Part shown: positions 1-9,286 of the stretch, piece by piece
Layout: every line of letters starts with the position of its first letter
Numbering within the stretch: the first letter of the stretch is position 1
Assembly: GCA_012522015.1 (NCBI GenBank)
Contig: JAAYLD010000005.1
Location: 1-49,684 of the forward strand
Length of the DNA stretch: 49,684 bases
Direction: 5' to 3'
Source of the DNA: Clostridiales bacterium
GTDB lineage: Bacteria; Bacillota; Clostridia; Oscillospirales; CAG-272
Program-made: the position numbers and the translations under genes
Notes under the pieces: generated by a model
Seen by the model: the letters and a program-made list of their open reading frames with translations, nothing else
What the model was told of the DNA's origin: nothing
Database searches by the model: none

Positions 1-318
1 AAAAAATACAATTATTGTGGCTATGGCTGTTGCAGCTGCGACGGCGGCATCTCCACCGATGCGGATGGCAATGACTGCAGAAACTGTGGCGCACCCTGTG
101 CTGAATATGTTGCTGCAGATAAGCGTTGTCGTAAGCGCACGGTCAAAATTGGTAAGAACATATAAAACGCGCATTGCCCGCCTATCCCCATCTGCCGCTC
201 GGCTCATAATCCGGACACGGTTTACACTCGTCAAGGCTGTCTCTGTTGCGGAACAGACCATCATTCCGAAAATGCAAAGTAAAAACAGTATTATACTTCG
301 CGCGGGGACATCGTCCAT
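1..318 (-). CDS. CNNM/DUF21 transmembrane domain protein (HlyC/CorC hemolysin-like family), N-terminal part, truncated by window start
   Basis: Minus-strand translation from ATG at 318 is open to base 1: MDDVPARSIILFLLCIFGMMVCSATETALTSVNRVRIMSRAADGDRRAMRVLYVLTNFDRALTTTLICSNIFSTG...; SATETALTSVNRVRI is typical of CNNM domains; AAAGGAG upstream. Not in the ORF track because it runs off the edge. Confidence 0.82.
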   Translation of the reverse strand, partial: MDDVPARSIILFLLCIFGMMVCSATETALTSVNRVRIMSRAADGDRRAMRVLYVLTNFDRALTTTLICSNIFSTGCATVSAVIAIRIGGDAAVAAATAIATIIVFF

Positions 319-397
319 TAAGAACCCATCGACTCCTTTGGTTTAAAATCAGATTTTTTTATTATTTTAACTGTATAACTGCCGTGGATAATTGAAA

Positions 398-431
398 ACA
401 AGCCGGACCGCGCATAAACGGCCCGGCTTGT
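398..431 (-). terminator. Rho-independent terminator downstream of ispH
   Basis: ACAAGCCGGACCG-CGCATAAA-CGGCCCGGCTTGT hairpin; on the minus strand it is followed by TTTTC. Confidence 0.75.
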
Positions 432-482
432 AAAATACTTTTTACAAAACTTCTGTATGAGTTTAATTTTTGGCGGTATCTT

Positions 483-2543
483 TTAAGTCACGCTGTCCTC
501 GGGTGAATCGCTCGAATAAACAAGCCCGCCGGTCTGTGAATCGTCCTCGTCGGTAATAGGTAACTCGGTGTCGAGGAGTGCCCTTATGGAAAGGCTGATG
601 TTTTTCTTTTCATCATTTATGTCGATTATTTTGGCATCGACATTTTGACCAATCTTTAAAACTTCAGACGGCATTGAAATGCGTTTGTCCGAAATTTCTG
701 AGATATGGATAAGCCCGTCCTGTCCGGGAACGACTTCAGCAAATGCTCCAAACAGTGTGAAACTAACTATTTTTACGTTTACAACATCGCCAACGGAATA
801 CTTATTCTTGAATATCGTCCACGGATTATTTTCCTCGGTTTTGCAGCTAAGTGAAATGCGGCGACGTTCACGGTCAAAGTCAATTACGTGAACATCGAGC
901 ATATTCCCAACGGAAACAACCTCAGATGGATGGTGAATGCGGTGCCATGTAAGCTCGCTCATATGAACCATTCCATCAATACCTGTTCCAAGATCAACAA
1001 AAACACCGTACGGGGTTATGCTCTTAATAGCCCCTGTAAATTTTTTGCCGACCTCTAATGAGTTCCAAAACTCATTCTCGCGAGCCTTGCGTTCTGCACG
1101 AAGTGCATCACGTATTGAGCCATATGCTCTCTTCCCACGTTTGTTCGCTTCTTTAATCTTTACGCGCTGCTTTGTACCAACGAGTGAAGAAAGATCACCG
1201 TCTTTCGGAACACCGGTGAGCGCTGCCGGGACAAATACGCGCACAGAGTTGACGTTCATCACAACGCCGCCTTTGACAGCTTCCGTGACAGTTCCTTCAA
1301 GAATAGTGCCTTCCTTTTCAGCATCTACGATACAAGCCCAGTTGGCGTCAGCGTCGACACGACGCTTAGAAAGCATTGCAATGCCATCAACATCACTTAC
1401 TTTAATAACATAAGCTTTTATTTCGTCTCCGACTTTAACGACATCGGTCAGTTTAACCGACGGGTCATCAGAGAATTGTTCCTGCGTTATTATGCCAGTA
1501 GATTTAACTCCGAGATCTAAGTGAACCTCGTTCGCCGTGACGGAGGTAACTACACCGATCACAATGTCTCCTGGATTTAATGTTTTAAATGATTTATTGA
1601 GCAATTCCTCAAAGGTTTCGTTCATTTGCTTACGCTCCGTCATCTTGCGTGCAACCTCCTCGATGATACTGTCGGGAGTTGAAGTCCCGGCAGTAATTCC
1701 GACTGTATTAACATTAATATTTTTGAGTAAATCGGACGGAATATCGTCTTTTGTCTCAATATGAAATGAAAGTGGGCATCGGGAGGCGCATATTTCATAG
1801 AGCTTTCTCGTATTGGAGCTGTTTGCCCCACCGATTATAAGCATCGCATCAGCCTTTGCGGCTATTTCTTCGGCTTCCCTTTGTCTTTTGTCCGTAACAG
1901 TACATATTGTATCAAAAAATTTTACGTTTGTATATAGGTTAGCGATAATTTCCTTGCTTTTTTCCCATTCTGACGACGTGAGTGTTGTTTGTCCAGCAAT
2001 AATAATAGTTTTATTTTCTAAAAATGACGCATCATCAGACGACAGAAACTGCAAAAGCTCGCCTGAAGACGAAAAAACAAAAGATTTAGAGCGTGCATAG
2101 CTAACAATTCCGCGAACTTCCGGGTGTTCTGCTGCTCCAATCAGTATAAAAACAGTATCTTCGTTCGTTTCACTCTGTGCTATCGCCTGAGCACGCTTTA
2201 CTATGGGGCATGTGCAATCTACAACGCTAAAGTTCGGCGTGTTTTTCTCCGCACTTAGAAGATTCTCCGTCTCTTCTTTCGTTATGCCATGAGCGCGTAC
2301 AAGAATAGTAACGTTTCTACCACTCCTTGCTTCATCAATTATGCGCAGTATATCGTCACGGCCGATTGTAATAACGCCGGCTGCTCGCATTTTTTCACTG
2401 TACTGTTTATTATGTATGACGTCGCCATATGTGTATACGGCGCCGCCGACCTTACTAGCTTCGGAAGCAATTCGCTCAAGCGTTTCTGTCGCCTGGCGAA
2501 CACCAAAGCAAAAGCCGCAGTTTTTTGCTATAATGACAGTCAA
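483..2543 (-). CDS. ispH: 4-hydroxy-3-methylbut-2-enyl diphosphate reductase fused to C-terminal S1 RNA-binding domains
   Basis: N-terminus MTVIIAKNCGFCFGVRQATE with conserved cysteines; C-terminal half has repeated S1 motifs (GVFVDLGTGIDGMVHMSEL, GAFAEVVPGQDGLIHISEI). Confidence 0.95.
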   Translation of the reverse strand: MTVIIAKNCGFCFGVRQATETLERIASEASKVGGAVYTYGDVIHNKQYSEKMRAAGVITIGRDDILRIIDEARSGRNVTILVRAHGITKEETENLLSAEKNTPNFSVVDCTCPIVKRAQAIAQSETNEDTVFILIGAAEHPEVRGIVSYARSKSFVFSSSGELLQFLSSDDASFLENKTIIIAGQTTLTSSEWEKSKEIIANLYTNVKFFDTICTVTDKRQREAEEIAAKADAMLIIGGANSSNTRKLYEICASRCPLSFHIETKDDIPSDLLKNINVNTVGITAGTSTPDSIIEEVARKMTERKQMNETFEELLNKSFKTLNPGDIVIGVVTSVTANEVHLDLGVKSTGIITQEQFSDDPSVKLTDVVKVGDEIKAYVIKVSDVDGIAMLSKRRVDADANWACIVDAEKEGTILEGTVTEAVKGGVVMNVNSVRVFVPAALTGVPKDGDLSSLVGTKQRVKIKEANKRGKRAYGSIRDALRAERKARENEFWNSLEVGKKFTGAIKSITPYGVFVDLGTGIDGMVHMSELTWHRIHHPSEVVSVGNMLDVHVIDFDRERRRISLSCKTEENNPWTIFKNKYSVGDVVNVKIVSFTLFGAFAEVVPGQDGLIHISEISDKRISMPSEVLKIGQNVDAKIIDINDEKKNISLSIRALLDTELPITDEDDSQTGGLVYSSDSPEDSVT

Positions 2544-3181
2544 TTTTTGTTAGCCTCCGATGTATCTTTAATTTCGGGCGTACTGCTCTCGTAGTCAAGC
2601 TCGCATATTTTGTTAAAAATATATTTTATTACGTCTGTATACTTTCCATCACCATAGTGAGCGGAGTACTCATCATATGGAATTCGACGCCCGAAGATGA
2701 CCTCCGTCCGCCGCAGCAGCCTTGTACGGTTGCCTTTTGTCTTTATATACACGGGCAGCACATCAGCATGTGCCCTGCTCGCTATCATAGCGGCACCTGA
2801 ATATACATCCGTAGTCCTCGGATCAACCTTTGGCTTTCGCGCGCCTTGGGGGAATATGCAGACAAGCTCCCCTTCCGAGAGGAGCCTAACTGAACGTTTT
2901 ATTGAACCTACATCGTTTTGTCCGCGGCGAACAGAATATGCTCCGAGTGATGAAAGAAATTTTGATATAATCGGAATTCGGAAAAGCTCCGCTTTTGCCA
3001 TATATCTAACGCGGCGGTGCGTCACTGCCGACAGTATTATGACGTCTGACATAGACGTATGGTTCGCGCATATAAGGCAAGGCCCCTCCATCGGCTCATT
3101 TTCCGCACCAATGACACGCACACGATATAGGGTGCGCATCATTCCGGCAAAGAGCCGATGCAATGTATCATAAAACGTCAT
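2540..3181 (-). CDS. plsC: 1-acyl-sn-glycerol-3-phosphate acyltransferase
   Basis: Acyltransferase motif NHTSMSD and FPQGAR; adjacent to cmk and ispH. Confidence 0.9.
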   Translation of the reverse strand: MTFYDTLHRLFAGMMRTLYRVRVIGAENEPMEGPCLICANHTSMSDVIILSAVTHRRVRYMAKAELFRIPIISKFLSSLGAYSVRRGQNDVGSIKRSVRLLSEGELVCIFPQGARKPKVDPRTTDVYSGAAMIASRAHADVLPVYIKTKGNRTRLLRRTEVIFGRRIPYDEYSAHYGDGKYTDVIKYIFNKICELDYESSTPEIKDTSEANKN

Positions 3182-3854
3182 CGTATAAGGCTCCGGTTTT
3201 TTCGTTTATGATTTTTATGGCTGCTGCAAATGTATCAGCAGGAGAAGCAAAGGACGAATTGTCAAGTAAAACAGCATCCTCTGCGGGGACTGCAGGCGCA
3301 ATTTTTCGGCCGCTGTCTTGGCTATCCCTCTTTTTCATATCAGCAAGCACTTCTTCATAAGTAACTGATATGCCTTGACGCTTCAGCTCATCATAGCGAC
3401 GCTTGGCCCGGTCCTCAACAGATGCATAAAGAAATATCTTAACGTCGGCATCAGGCATTATCACTGTGCCAATGTCGCGCCCATCCATGACAACATTGTC
3501 ATTTGCGGCGAGTGTGCGCTGTAAATCAAAAAGGAATGCTCTTACTTCCGACACGGCGGAAACGGCAGACGCATAAAGAGATATTTCAGGGGTGCGTATA
3601 GCGTCCGACACATCCTCGCCCGAAAGAAAAACGCACTGCCTTCCATCTTTATAATCAAGCGATATATCGACATCCGGCAGCATCTCCGCGATAGCGGCAG
3701 TGTCATCCATTTTTATGCCCCGCCGAGCCGCAAAAAGACCTATTGTGCGGTAAAGCGCTCCCGTATCTACATATTTAAGCCCAAGTTTTTGTGCCAGGTT
3801 CCTCGCAAGATAGCTCTTCCCTGCGCCGCCAGGCCCATCAATCGCTATTTTCAT
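3168..3854 (-). CDS. cmk: (d)CMP kinase
   Basis: MKIAIDGPGGAGKSYLARNLAQKLGLKYVDTGALYR; DGRDIGT motif. Confidence 0.95.
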   Translation of the reverse strand: MKIAIDGPGGAGKSYLARNLAQKLGLKYVDTGALYRTIGLFAARRGIKMDDTAAIAEMLPDVDISLDYKDGRQCVFLSGEDVSDAIRTPEISLYASAVSAVSEVRAFLFDLQRTLAANDNVVMDGRDIGTVIMPDADVKIFLYASVEDRAKRRYDELKRQGISVTYEEVLADMKKRDSQDSGRKIAPAVPAEDAVLLDNSSFASPADTFAAAIKIINEKTGALYDDVL

Positions 3855-3916
3855 AATACTGTTAATAAAACCTCCGCAGACACTTCTCTTGTCAAATGAT
3901 TAATTGCTTTAAGTTT

Positions 3917-5185
3917 TCAGCTTTTAGGCGCAGCAGTGGCTTTTCCAGCCGCTCTTCCGGTAGAAAATGCTATCTGCAGATTATAACCGCCTGTATAGGC
4001 ATCGACATCTATAACTTCACCGCAGAAATACAGTCCCGACACAGTCTTTGCTTCCATTGTACGTGGGTTAAGACACCTAACATCGACGCCACCTGATGTG
4101 ATAACGGCTTCCTCAATCGGTCTTTTGCGTAAAATAGGTATTTTAAAACCTTTTAACGTCATAATAAGCGCGCGCCGCTCTTCTTTTGTAACTATATTGC
4201 ACTTTTTACGTTCGTCAATGCCCGCTCTCTTAAGCACAACGGGCACAAGAGCCGAAGGAAGCAAATCGGAGCATGCGTTAATCAAATCACGGTTTATATA
4301 TTTAGCAAAATCTGACAGTATTCGTTTATCAAGCTGCGCTTCATTAAGCCCGGGCTTTAAATCTATCGACGCTGTGTATTTCCCGGGTAAAAGATCACCC
4401 ATACGCGCGGATGCCGACAGCACAAGCGGCCCGCTTATGCCGAAATGAGTGAAAAGCATCTCACCAATTTCAGAAAAAATAGCACATGAGCTTTTCTCTG
4501 TTTCAAACATAGTCAGCCTGACATTCTTAAGCGTAAGCCCGGCAAGTGTTTTACATGGCTCGCCTGCCTCAAGCGGTACGAGCGACGGCGATGTGTCGGT
4601 CACTACAAGCCCAGCTTCACGTGCGAAGCGGTATCCGTCACCATCAGAGCCTGTCGCAGGATATGAAAGCCCGCCGCATGCAACGATAACACAGTCGTAC
4701 GGAATAAACTTCCCGCACACTTCAATGCCTCGCACGGCGCCATCTTCTGTCACGACGCGAGTGACGCGCTCATTTATAATGCTTACGCCGTTTGTGCGGC
4801 AATATCGAATAAGAGCATCAGCAATGTCACGTGAGCGATCGGATACTGGGAAAACACGGCGTCCGTGTTCTGTCTTCAGCGGGACACCGAGCGATTCAAA
4901 AAAAGATATTGTGTCAGTTGGCGTAAAACTGGAAAGCGAAGCGTACAAAAACTTAGGATTTCGAGGCACATGAAGTAAAAATTCGCTGACATCACAGTTA
5001 TTTGTCACATTACAGCGACCCTTCCCTGTGATTGCCAGCTTTCGCCCGCATCGGTGGCCACGCTCATACAGCGTCACGCGCGCGCCCGCTGCTGCGGCCG
5101 TACCTGCCGCCATCATACCGGAAGCGCCTCCGCCTATGACGGCGACAGTGGGTCGTGTGGTGTGTGTACCGTCAGATTCAGTCAT
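3917..5185 (-). CDS. NAD(P)/FAD-dependent oxidoreductase, HI0933/BaiN-like flavoprotein
   Basis: VAVIGGGASGMMAAGTAAAAGARVTLYERG dinucleotide fold; GKGRCNVTN; GGYNLQIAFSTGRAAG. ORF track starts at 5233, but the ATG at 5185 (ATGACTGA overlap with the upstream stop) is more plausible. Confidence 0.9.
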   Translation of the reverse strand: MTESDGTHTTRPTVAVIGGGASGMMAAGTAAAAGARVTLYERGHRCGRKLAITGKGRCNVTNNCDVSEFLLHVPRNPKFLYASLSSFTPTDTISFFESLGVPLKTEHGRRVFPVSDRSRDIADALIRYCRTNGVSIINERVTRVVTEDGAVRGIEVCGKFIPYDCVIVACGGLSYPATGSDGDGYRFAREAGLVVTDTSPSLVPLEAGEPCKTLAGLTLKNVRLTMFETEKSSCAIFSEIGEMLFTHFGISGPLVLSASARMGDLLPGKYTASIDLKPGLNEAQLDKRILSDFAKYINRDLINACSDLLPSALVPVVLKRAGIDERKKCNIVTKEERRALIMTLKGFKIPILRKRPIEEAVITSGGVDVRCLNPRTMEAKTVSGLYFCGEVIDVDAYTGGYNLQIAFSTGRAAGKATAAPKS

Positions 5186-6047
5186 TATCGGTATCCTTTT
5201 CGTAAAGGTGGTATTCGTCCCAAATTCGCTCAAGTTTTAATAATGTATCAGAAAGCTCGTCCTGCTTTTTGCGCCCAATCGCAACAATAATTGCGTTTAT
5301 CAGCGAGAGCGGTGCGACAAGTGAGTCCATATATGACGCCATATCGCTCTTTGCAAAAAGGAGCCTGTCCGACCGAGAAGCGATGGGCGAAGATACACCG
5401 TCTGTTACGCCGATGACTTTTGCCCCCTGCGCTGATGCGAATGATACAGCTTTTATAATGCGGCGGGAATATCGCGGAAACGTTATCGCAATTAAAATAT
5501 CGCCTTCCCCGATACGCAGCATCTGCTCGTAAATGCTGTCCTCACTCTCGGTATTTACACATTTTACATTATCAAAAACAAGGCTTAGATTATACGCAAG
5601 CATTTGTGCTATAAATGATGACAGCCGTACACCTGCAATATATATGTTTTTCGCCTCTATTATTTCATCAATGGCGGCTGCAAAATCATCAGGATTATTT
5701 TCTTCTATTGTCGCGCGAATATTCGCTATATCTGATAGCAATGTTTTTTCCAAGGGGCTTGAATCTCCAAGACGTTCGTTTGTCACTTCAATGCGCTGAA
5801 CTGATGTCAGCTTTGAGCGCACAGTATCCTTAACAGCCCTCATAAGCTCAGGATAGCCATCAAAACCAAGCTCAATGGCAAAGCGCACCACGGTAGATTC
5901 GGAAACTCCAGCCTGACGTCCAAGCTTTGCTGCGGTCATAAAAGCAGCCCTATCATAATGGTTTAAAATATACTCGGCTATCCGGCGCTGTCCTTTTGAC
6001 ATCTCCGGCATCCGAGACTTTATTTCGTTTAAAATATTCGTATTCAT
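5178..6047 (-). CDS. MurR/RpiR-family transcriptional regulator (HTH + SIS domain)
   Basis: MSKGQRRIAEYILNHYDRAAFMTAAKLGRQAGVSESTVVRFAIELGFDGYPELMRAVK plus C-terminal SIS-type domain. Confidence 0.92.
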   Translation of the reverse strand: MNTNILNEIKSRMPEMSKGQRRIAEYILNHYDRAAFMTAAKLGRQAGVSESTVVRFAIELGFDGYPELMRAVKDTVRSKLTSVQRIEVTNERLGDSSPLEKTLLSDIANIRATIEENNPDDFAAAIDEIIEAKNIYIAGVRLSSFIAQMLAYNLSLVFDNVKCVNTESEDSIYEQMLRIGEGDILIAITFPRYSRRIIKAVSFASAQGAKVIGVTDGVSSPIASRSDRLLFAKSDMASYMDSLVAPLSLINAIIVAIGRKKQDELSDTLLKLERIWDEYHLYEKDTDND

Positions 6048-6109
6048 TTATACTCCGACCGCCCGTATATGTAAAAACGGCGCAACATTTATTTTTGGTA
6101 TTTGTTTTA

Positions 6110-6138
6110 ATTATATTTTAATAATTAATGTGTGTCAA
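6110..6138 (-). promoter_or_regulatory. Sigma-A promoter for the rpiR-like operon
   Basis: Minus strand TTGACA (6138..6133), 17-nt spacer, TATAAT (6115..6110). Confidence 0.8.
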
Positions 6139-6141
6139 TAG

Positions 6142-6156
6142 ATGCAAGTCTTGCAT
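6142..6156. promoter_or_regulatory. Candidate operator palindrome immediately upstream of the -35
   Basis: ATGCAAG-T-CTTGCAT, perfect 7-bp arms, 3 nt from the -35. Confidence 0.5.
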
Positions 6157-6187
6157 GATGAAATTGCATAAATAAACACATGCAAAA

Positions 6188-6215
6188 AATCCCGCCCGAA
6201 AAAACGGGCGGGATT
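6188..6215 (-). terminator. Rho-independent terminator of the 6242..7075 gene
   Basis: AATCCCGCCCG-AAAAAA-CGGGCGGGATT; minus strand followed by TTTTTT. Confidence 0.88.
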
Positions 6216-6241
6216 CGCATTTTTCCCCGCGCTCCGACGAT

Positions 6242-7075
6242 TCAGCAATGGCGGCAGCCGGAGCCGTCTCCATCCCCTTGCGGTAAAAATGATGGCGGGT
6301 AAAATTCGTTTACTGGGAAAGCCATGCTGCGGAAAAGCTTGCAAGGATCGTCGTCAGAGGGACTGACGCATTCCTTATCAGGAACGGTATATTCCGTTGC
6401 GGTGATTAGATACTGTGCCGGGCGCTCAATGCGGACGACTGAGAAGAAACCAAGTGATACTACAAGGAATCTGTCTTCGTCACCGCCGATAAGGCTTCCG
6501 CTTACCGATTTTGTAACCGATTCAGGTATCTCGTCAACGGAGCAGCAGCAACAGCAGCAAGTGTGCGGCTCAACGATTTTAGCGTTCAGAATAATCGGGT
6601 CGACCGTTTCCAATACGGCTACCGGCATATTTGTGCTAACGCGGTTTCCGGAAAGGTTCGGGCGGCGGCACGGATTATCCTCAAACGGATCGCTGCGGAA
6701 TATGCTTACATTGCCCTCAGACGCAAAAAGGATAACGCGTTTTTCTACAACAGCGATACCTTCAAGCTCGTGCGGAACACCGTTGCAGCAAACTTCGCAG
6801 AAAACTTTTACGTAAATACGTATTGTAATTTGATAAAATCCGCGGTTAAATGGGACATTGTCCACATCAAGTGTCGCCCATACAATATGAGCGTGCTTTG
6901 TGCGAACTGACTGTGTACGCTCGATAAGCTCCTGTCCAAATGGAGTAAGATAAACTCTTACATCTTCAAAGCAATCTTTGTCGCGGCAGGAATCGAGCAC
7001 TCTGTATGTGTCAATGCAGACTGTTTCGCGCTGTGAGCATGAACCAGCTGCGCCAAATGTTTTCTTTTCAGGCAT
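6242..7075 (-). CDS. Conserved clostridial hypothetical protein, Cys-rich (contains CCCCCC), possibly sporulation/coat related
   Basis: 277 aa starting MPEKKTFGAAGSCSQRETVCIDTYRVLDSCRDKDCFEDVRVYL; contains HTCCCCCCSVDEIP and ends GSGCRHC; AGGAGG upstream; own terminator. Confidence 0.8.
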   Translation of the reverse strand: MPEKKTFGAAGSCSQRETVCIDTYRVLDSCRDKDCFEDVRVYLTPFGQELIERTQSVRTKHAHIVWATLDVDNVPFNRGFYQITIRIYVKVFCEVCCNGVPHELEGIAVVEKRVILFASEGNVSIFRSDPFEDNPCRRPNLSGNRVSTNMPVAVLETVDPIILNAKIVEPHTCCCCCCSVDEIPESVTKSVSGSLIGGDEDRFLVVSLGFFSVVRIERPAQYLITATEYTVPDKECVSPSDDDPCKLFRSMAFPVNEFYPPSFLPQGDGDGSGCRHC

Positions 7076-7141
7076 AGATTGAGTTTGCCTCCTGTGATAA
7101 TTGGGGACTCGCGTTGTTTTTACATACGCGTCCTACAATCA

Positions 7142-7170
7142 TAGAATATGCCGAACACAAGTTATTTGTC
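7142..7170 (-). promoter_or_regulatory. Candidate sigma-K-type promoter
   Basis: Minus strand gACa (7170..7167), 16 nt, CATATTCTA (7150..7142), matching mACm-N16-CATANNNTA except the first base. Confidence 0.4.
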
Positions 7171-7215
7171 ACGGTATTAACTTATCATGCGTCATATATA
7201 GTCATATATATATAT

Positions 7216-7257
7216 AAAATAAATCCTCCGATGGCGGTTCCTCGGAGGATTTATTTT
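7216..7257 (-). terminator. Rho-independent terminator downstream of the P-loop protein gene
   Basis: AAAATAAATCCTCCGA ... TCGGAGGATTTATTTT, 16-bp stem. Confidence 0.85.
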
Positions 7258-7275
7258 ATTTTTGTTTTATTCTCA

Positions 7276-7680
7276 TTAGATAAACCTTTTCATGGTTTCA
7301 GTCGCTTCAGATGGGTCAATAGTTGATGTCATGACACATCTGAATCCATGCTTTTTCTCAAGCTGCTCAATCTCAAGAAGGAACTTATCAAAGGCTTCTA
7401 AATCGCCACGGCATATTTTTAAGGCAGAGTCGATAAAAAGGTCGGTGATGTCGTGATTGCTTGCTATTATTCCACTTACGAAGCCGAAAAGCGACTGCGC
7501 GTCGGATATCATGTAATCGTCCGCTTCTATCAAACGGCACTGATATTTTACCTGGTAACGTAGCTTATTGCTCTTTTCGATACATACAACAGAACCATTT
7601 GTTGTTTCAACAGCATCATTCACCATCTTAGTCAGAGCTTTTGTTTTACCTGTTCCGCTTTGCCCGATGATTAATTTCAA
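7276..7680 (-). CDS. Small P-loop ATP-binding protein
   Basis: MKLIIGQSGTGKTKALTKMVNDA Walker A; FIDSALKICRG; TTG start with AGGGGGT upstream. Confidence 0.75.
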   Translation of the reverse strand: MKLIIGQSGTGKTKALTKMVNDAVETTNGSVVCIEKSNKLRYQVKYQCRLIEADDYMISDAQSLFGFVSGIIASNHDITDLFIDSALKICRGDLEAFDKFLLEIEQLEKKHGFRCVMTSTIDPSEATETMKRFI

Positions 7681-7732
7681 AATCGTTACCCCCTAATTAT
7701 AATCCGACACCCAACGTGCCACCTTTTTTTTT

Positions 7733-7762
7733 ATTATACCATGACTTGCCCGAAGGTTTCAA
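7733..7762 (-). promoter_or_regulatory. Sigma-A promoter for the P-loop protein gene
   Basis: Minus strand TTGAAA (7762..7757), 18-nt spacer, TATAAT (7738..7733). Confidence 0.6.
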
Positions 7763-7839
7763 CTTGTTATACTACATAAATCTGTATGAATACTCTTGTT
7801 TATCGTATTGATGCTGCATATGTTAATATTTATTAAAAA

Positions 7840-9171
7840 TCATAGTCTTTTTTGAAGGGCGTTTCGTAGCTCCTCATATCCCGGTTTTCCAAGAAGCGCA
7901 AACATATTTTTCTTATATGCTTCAACGCCAGGCTGGTCAAACGGGTTGACACCTAACATATATCCGGACACAGCACATGCAAGCTCAAAGAAGTAAACAA
8001 GCTCACCAAAGCTGCCCGCACTCATGTCATTTGCTTCTATGACAATGTTCGGAACACCTCCGTCAGCGTGAGCGATAAGTGTTCCCATCATAGCCGTACG
8101 GTTAATTTCGCCAAGTGTCCGACCAGAGAGGAAGTTCAGACCGTCGATATTATCCGGATCGTGCGGTACCGTGACTATTGCTGATGGTGTCTTTATATCA
8201 AGCACGGTTTCAAATATATTACGCTGCCCGTCTTGAATATACTGTCCGAGAGAATGAAGGTCTGTCGAGAACATAACAGACGATGGGTATATGCCCTTGC
8301 CATCCTTGCCCTCGCTCTCACCGTAAAGCTGCTTCCACCACTCAGCAAAAAGAGCAAGCGACGGCTCATAACCGACAAGTATTTCGGTTGTTTTGCCCTT
8401 TCTGTAAAGTATGTTGCGAAGTGATGCGTAACGAAGGCAATCATTGTCAGCTCCTTCACGCAGGAAAGTGTCGCGTGAAGCAGCAGCACCAGCCATCATC
8501 GCGTCTATGTCAATGCCAGCGACTGCAATCGGCAAAAGCCCGACGGATGTCAGGACGGAATATCTGCCGCCAATATAGTCCGGCACTACAAACGTTTCGT
8601 ATCCGGCGCGGTCGGCAAACGCCTTCAGCGTACCATGCTCACGATCCGTTGTGACGAATATGCGTTTTTTTGCTCCGTCAGTACCGTATTTCTCCTCAAG
8701 AATACTACGGAATATGCGGAACGCGACAGCAGGTTCCGTCGTTGTTCCCGATTTTGAAATGACGTTTACACATACATCCTCATCGCGGCAAATTTCAAGA
8801 ATGTCTGCCAAAGCGGACGGACTTATCGTATTACCGGCAAAATATATTTTTGGTGTATTCTTTGCGAGCGCGTTATAATTATGCGATTTTACAAACTCTA
8901 TCGCAGCGCGTGCACCAAGATAAGACCCGCCTATACCAATGACAACAAAGACACCGCACATTGAACGTACGCGATGTGCAACATCTTTTATACGGGCATA
9001 TTCATCACGGTCATAAGAAACCGGAAGGTCAAGCCAGCCAATAAAATCGGATCCAGGCCCTTTTTTTGACTTCAGAAGAGAAAGAGCAACTTCAGCCTGT
9101 GGCGCGATATATTCAAGCTCACTTTCTTTTACAAATTCGCGTGTGAAACTGTCATTTAGTTTAACGCTCAT
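7840..9171 (-). CDS. pgi: Glucose-6-phosphate isomerase
   Basis: [31 protein letters not shown]-type PGI domains. Confidence 0.96.
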   Translation of the reverse strand: MSVKLNDSFTREFVKESELEYIAPQAEVALSLLKSKKGPGSDFIGWLDLPVSYDRDEYARIKDVAHRVRSMCGVFVVIGIGGSYLGARAAIEFVKSHNYNALAKNTPKIYFAGNTISPSALADILEICRDEDVCVNVISKSGTTTEPAVAFRIFRSILEEKYGTDGAKKRIFVTTDREHGTLKAFADRAGYETFVVPDYIGGRYSVLTSVGLLPIAVAGIDIDAMMAGAAASRDTFLREGADNDCLRYASLRNILYRKGKTTEILVGYEPSLALFAEWWKQLYGESEGKDGKGIYPSSVMFSTDLHSLGQYIQDGQRNIFETVLDIKTPSAIVTVPHDPDNIDGLNFLSGRTLGEINRTAMMGTLIAHADGGVPNIVIEANDMSAGSFGELVYFFELACAVSGYMLGVNPFDQPGVEAYKKNMFALLGKPGYEELRNALQKRL

Positions 9172-9235
9172 TTTTGCTTGTTTTTACTTCCTTTCATTTA
9201 ATGGGGTTTTTCGGTAACACACCATAAGTTATTTT

Positions 9236-9264
9236 ATTATAATATATGCGTTGCTATTTTTCAA
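9236..9264 (-). promoter_or_regulatory. Sigma-A promoter for pgi
   Basis: Minus strand TTGAAA (9264..9259), 17-nt spacer, TATAAT (9241..9236). Confidence 0.72.
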
Positions 9265-9286
9265 TTATTTGCTGCCAGAAACGCTA

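Noticed and set aside
17-346. Plus-strand 109-aa ORF
   Set aside because: Antisense to the clear CNNM/DUF21 coding frame on the minus strand
428-447. Inverted repeat TTGTAAAA-TACT-TTTTACAA
   Set aside because: Lies in the 3' region next to the ispH terminator, so more likely a secondary 3' hairpin than an operator
2697-3173. Plus-strand 158-aa ORF
   Set aside because: Antisense to plsC; no independent start signals
4449-4973. Plus-strand 174-aa ORF
   Set aside because: Entirely antisense to the flavoprotein gene; Ser/Arg-rich composition typical of reverse-frame translation
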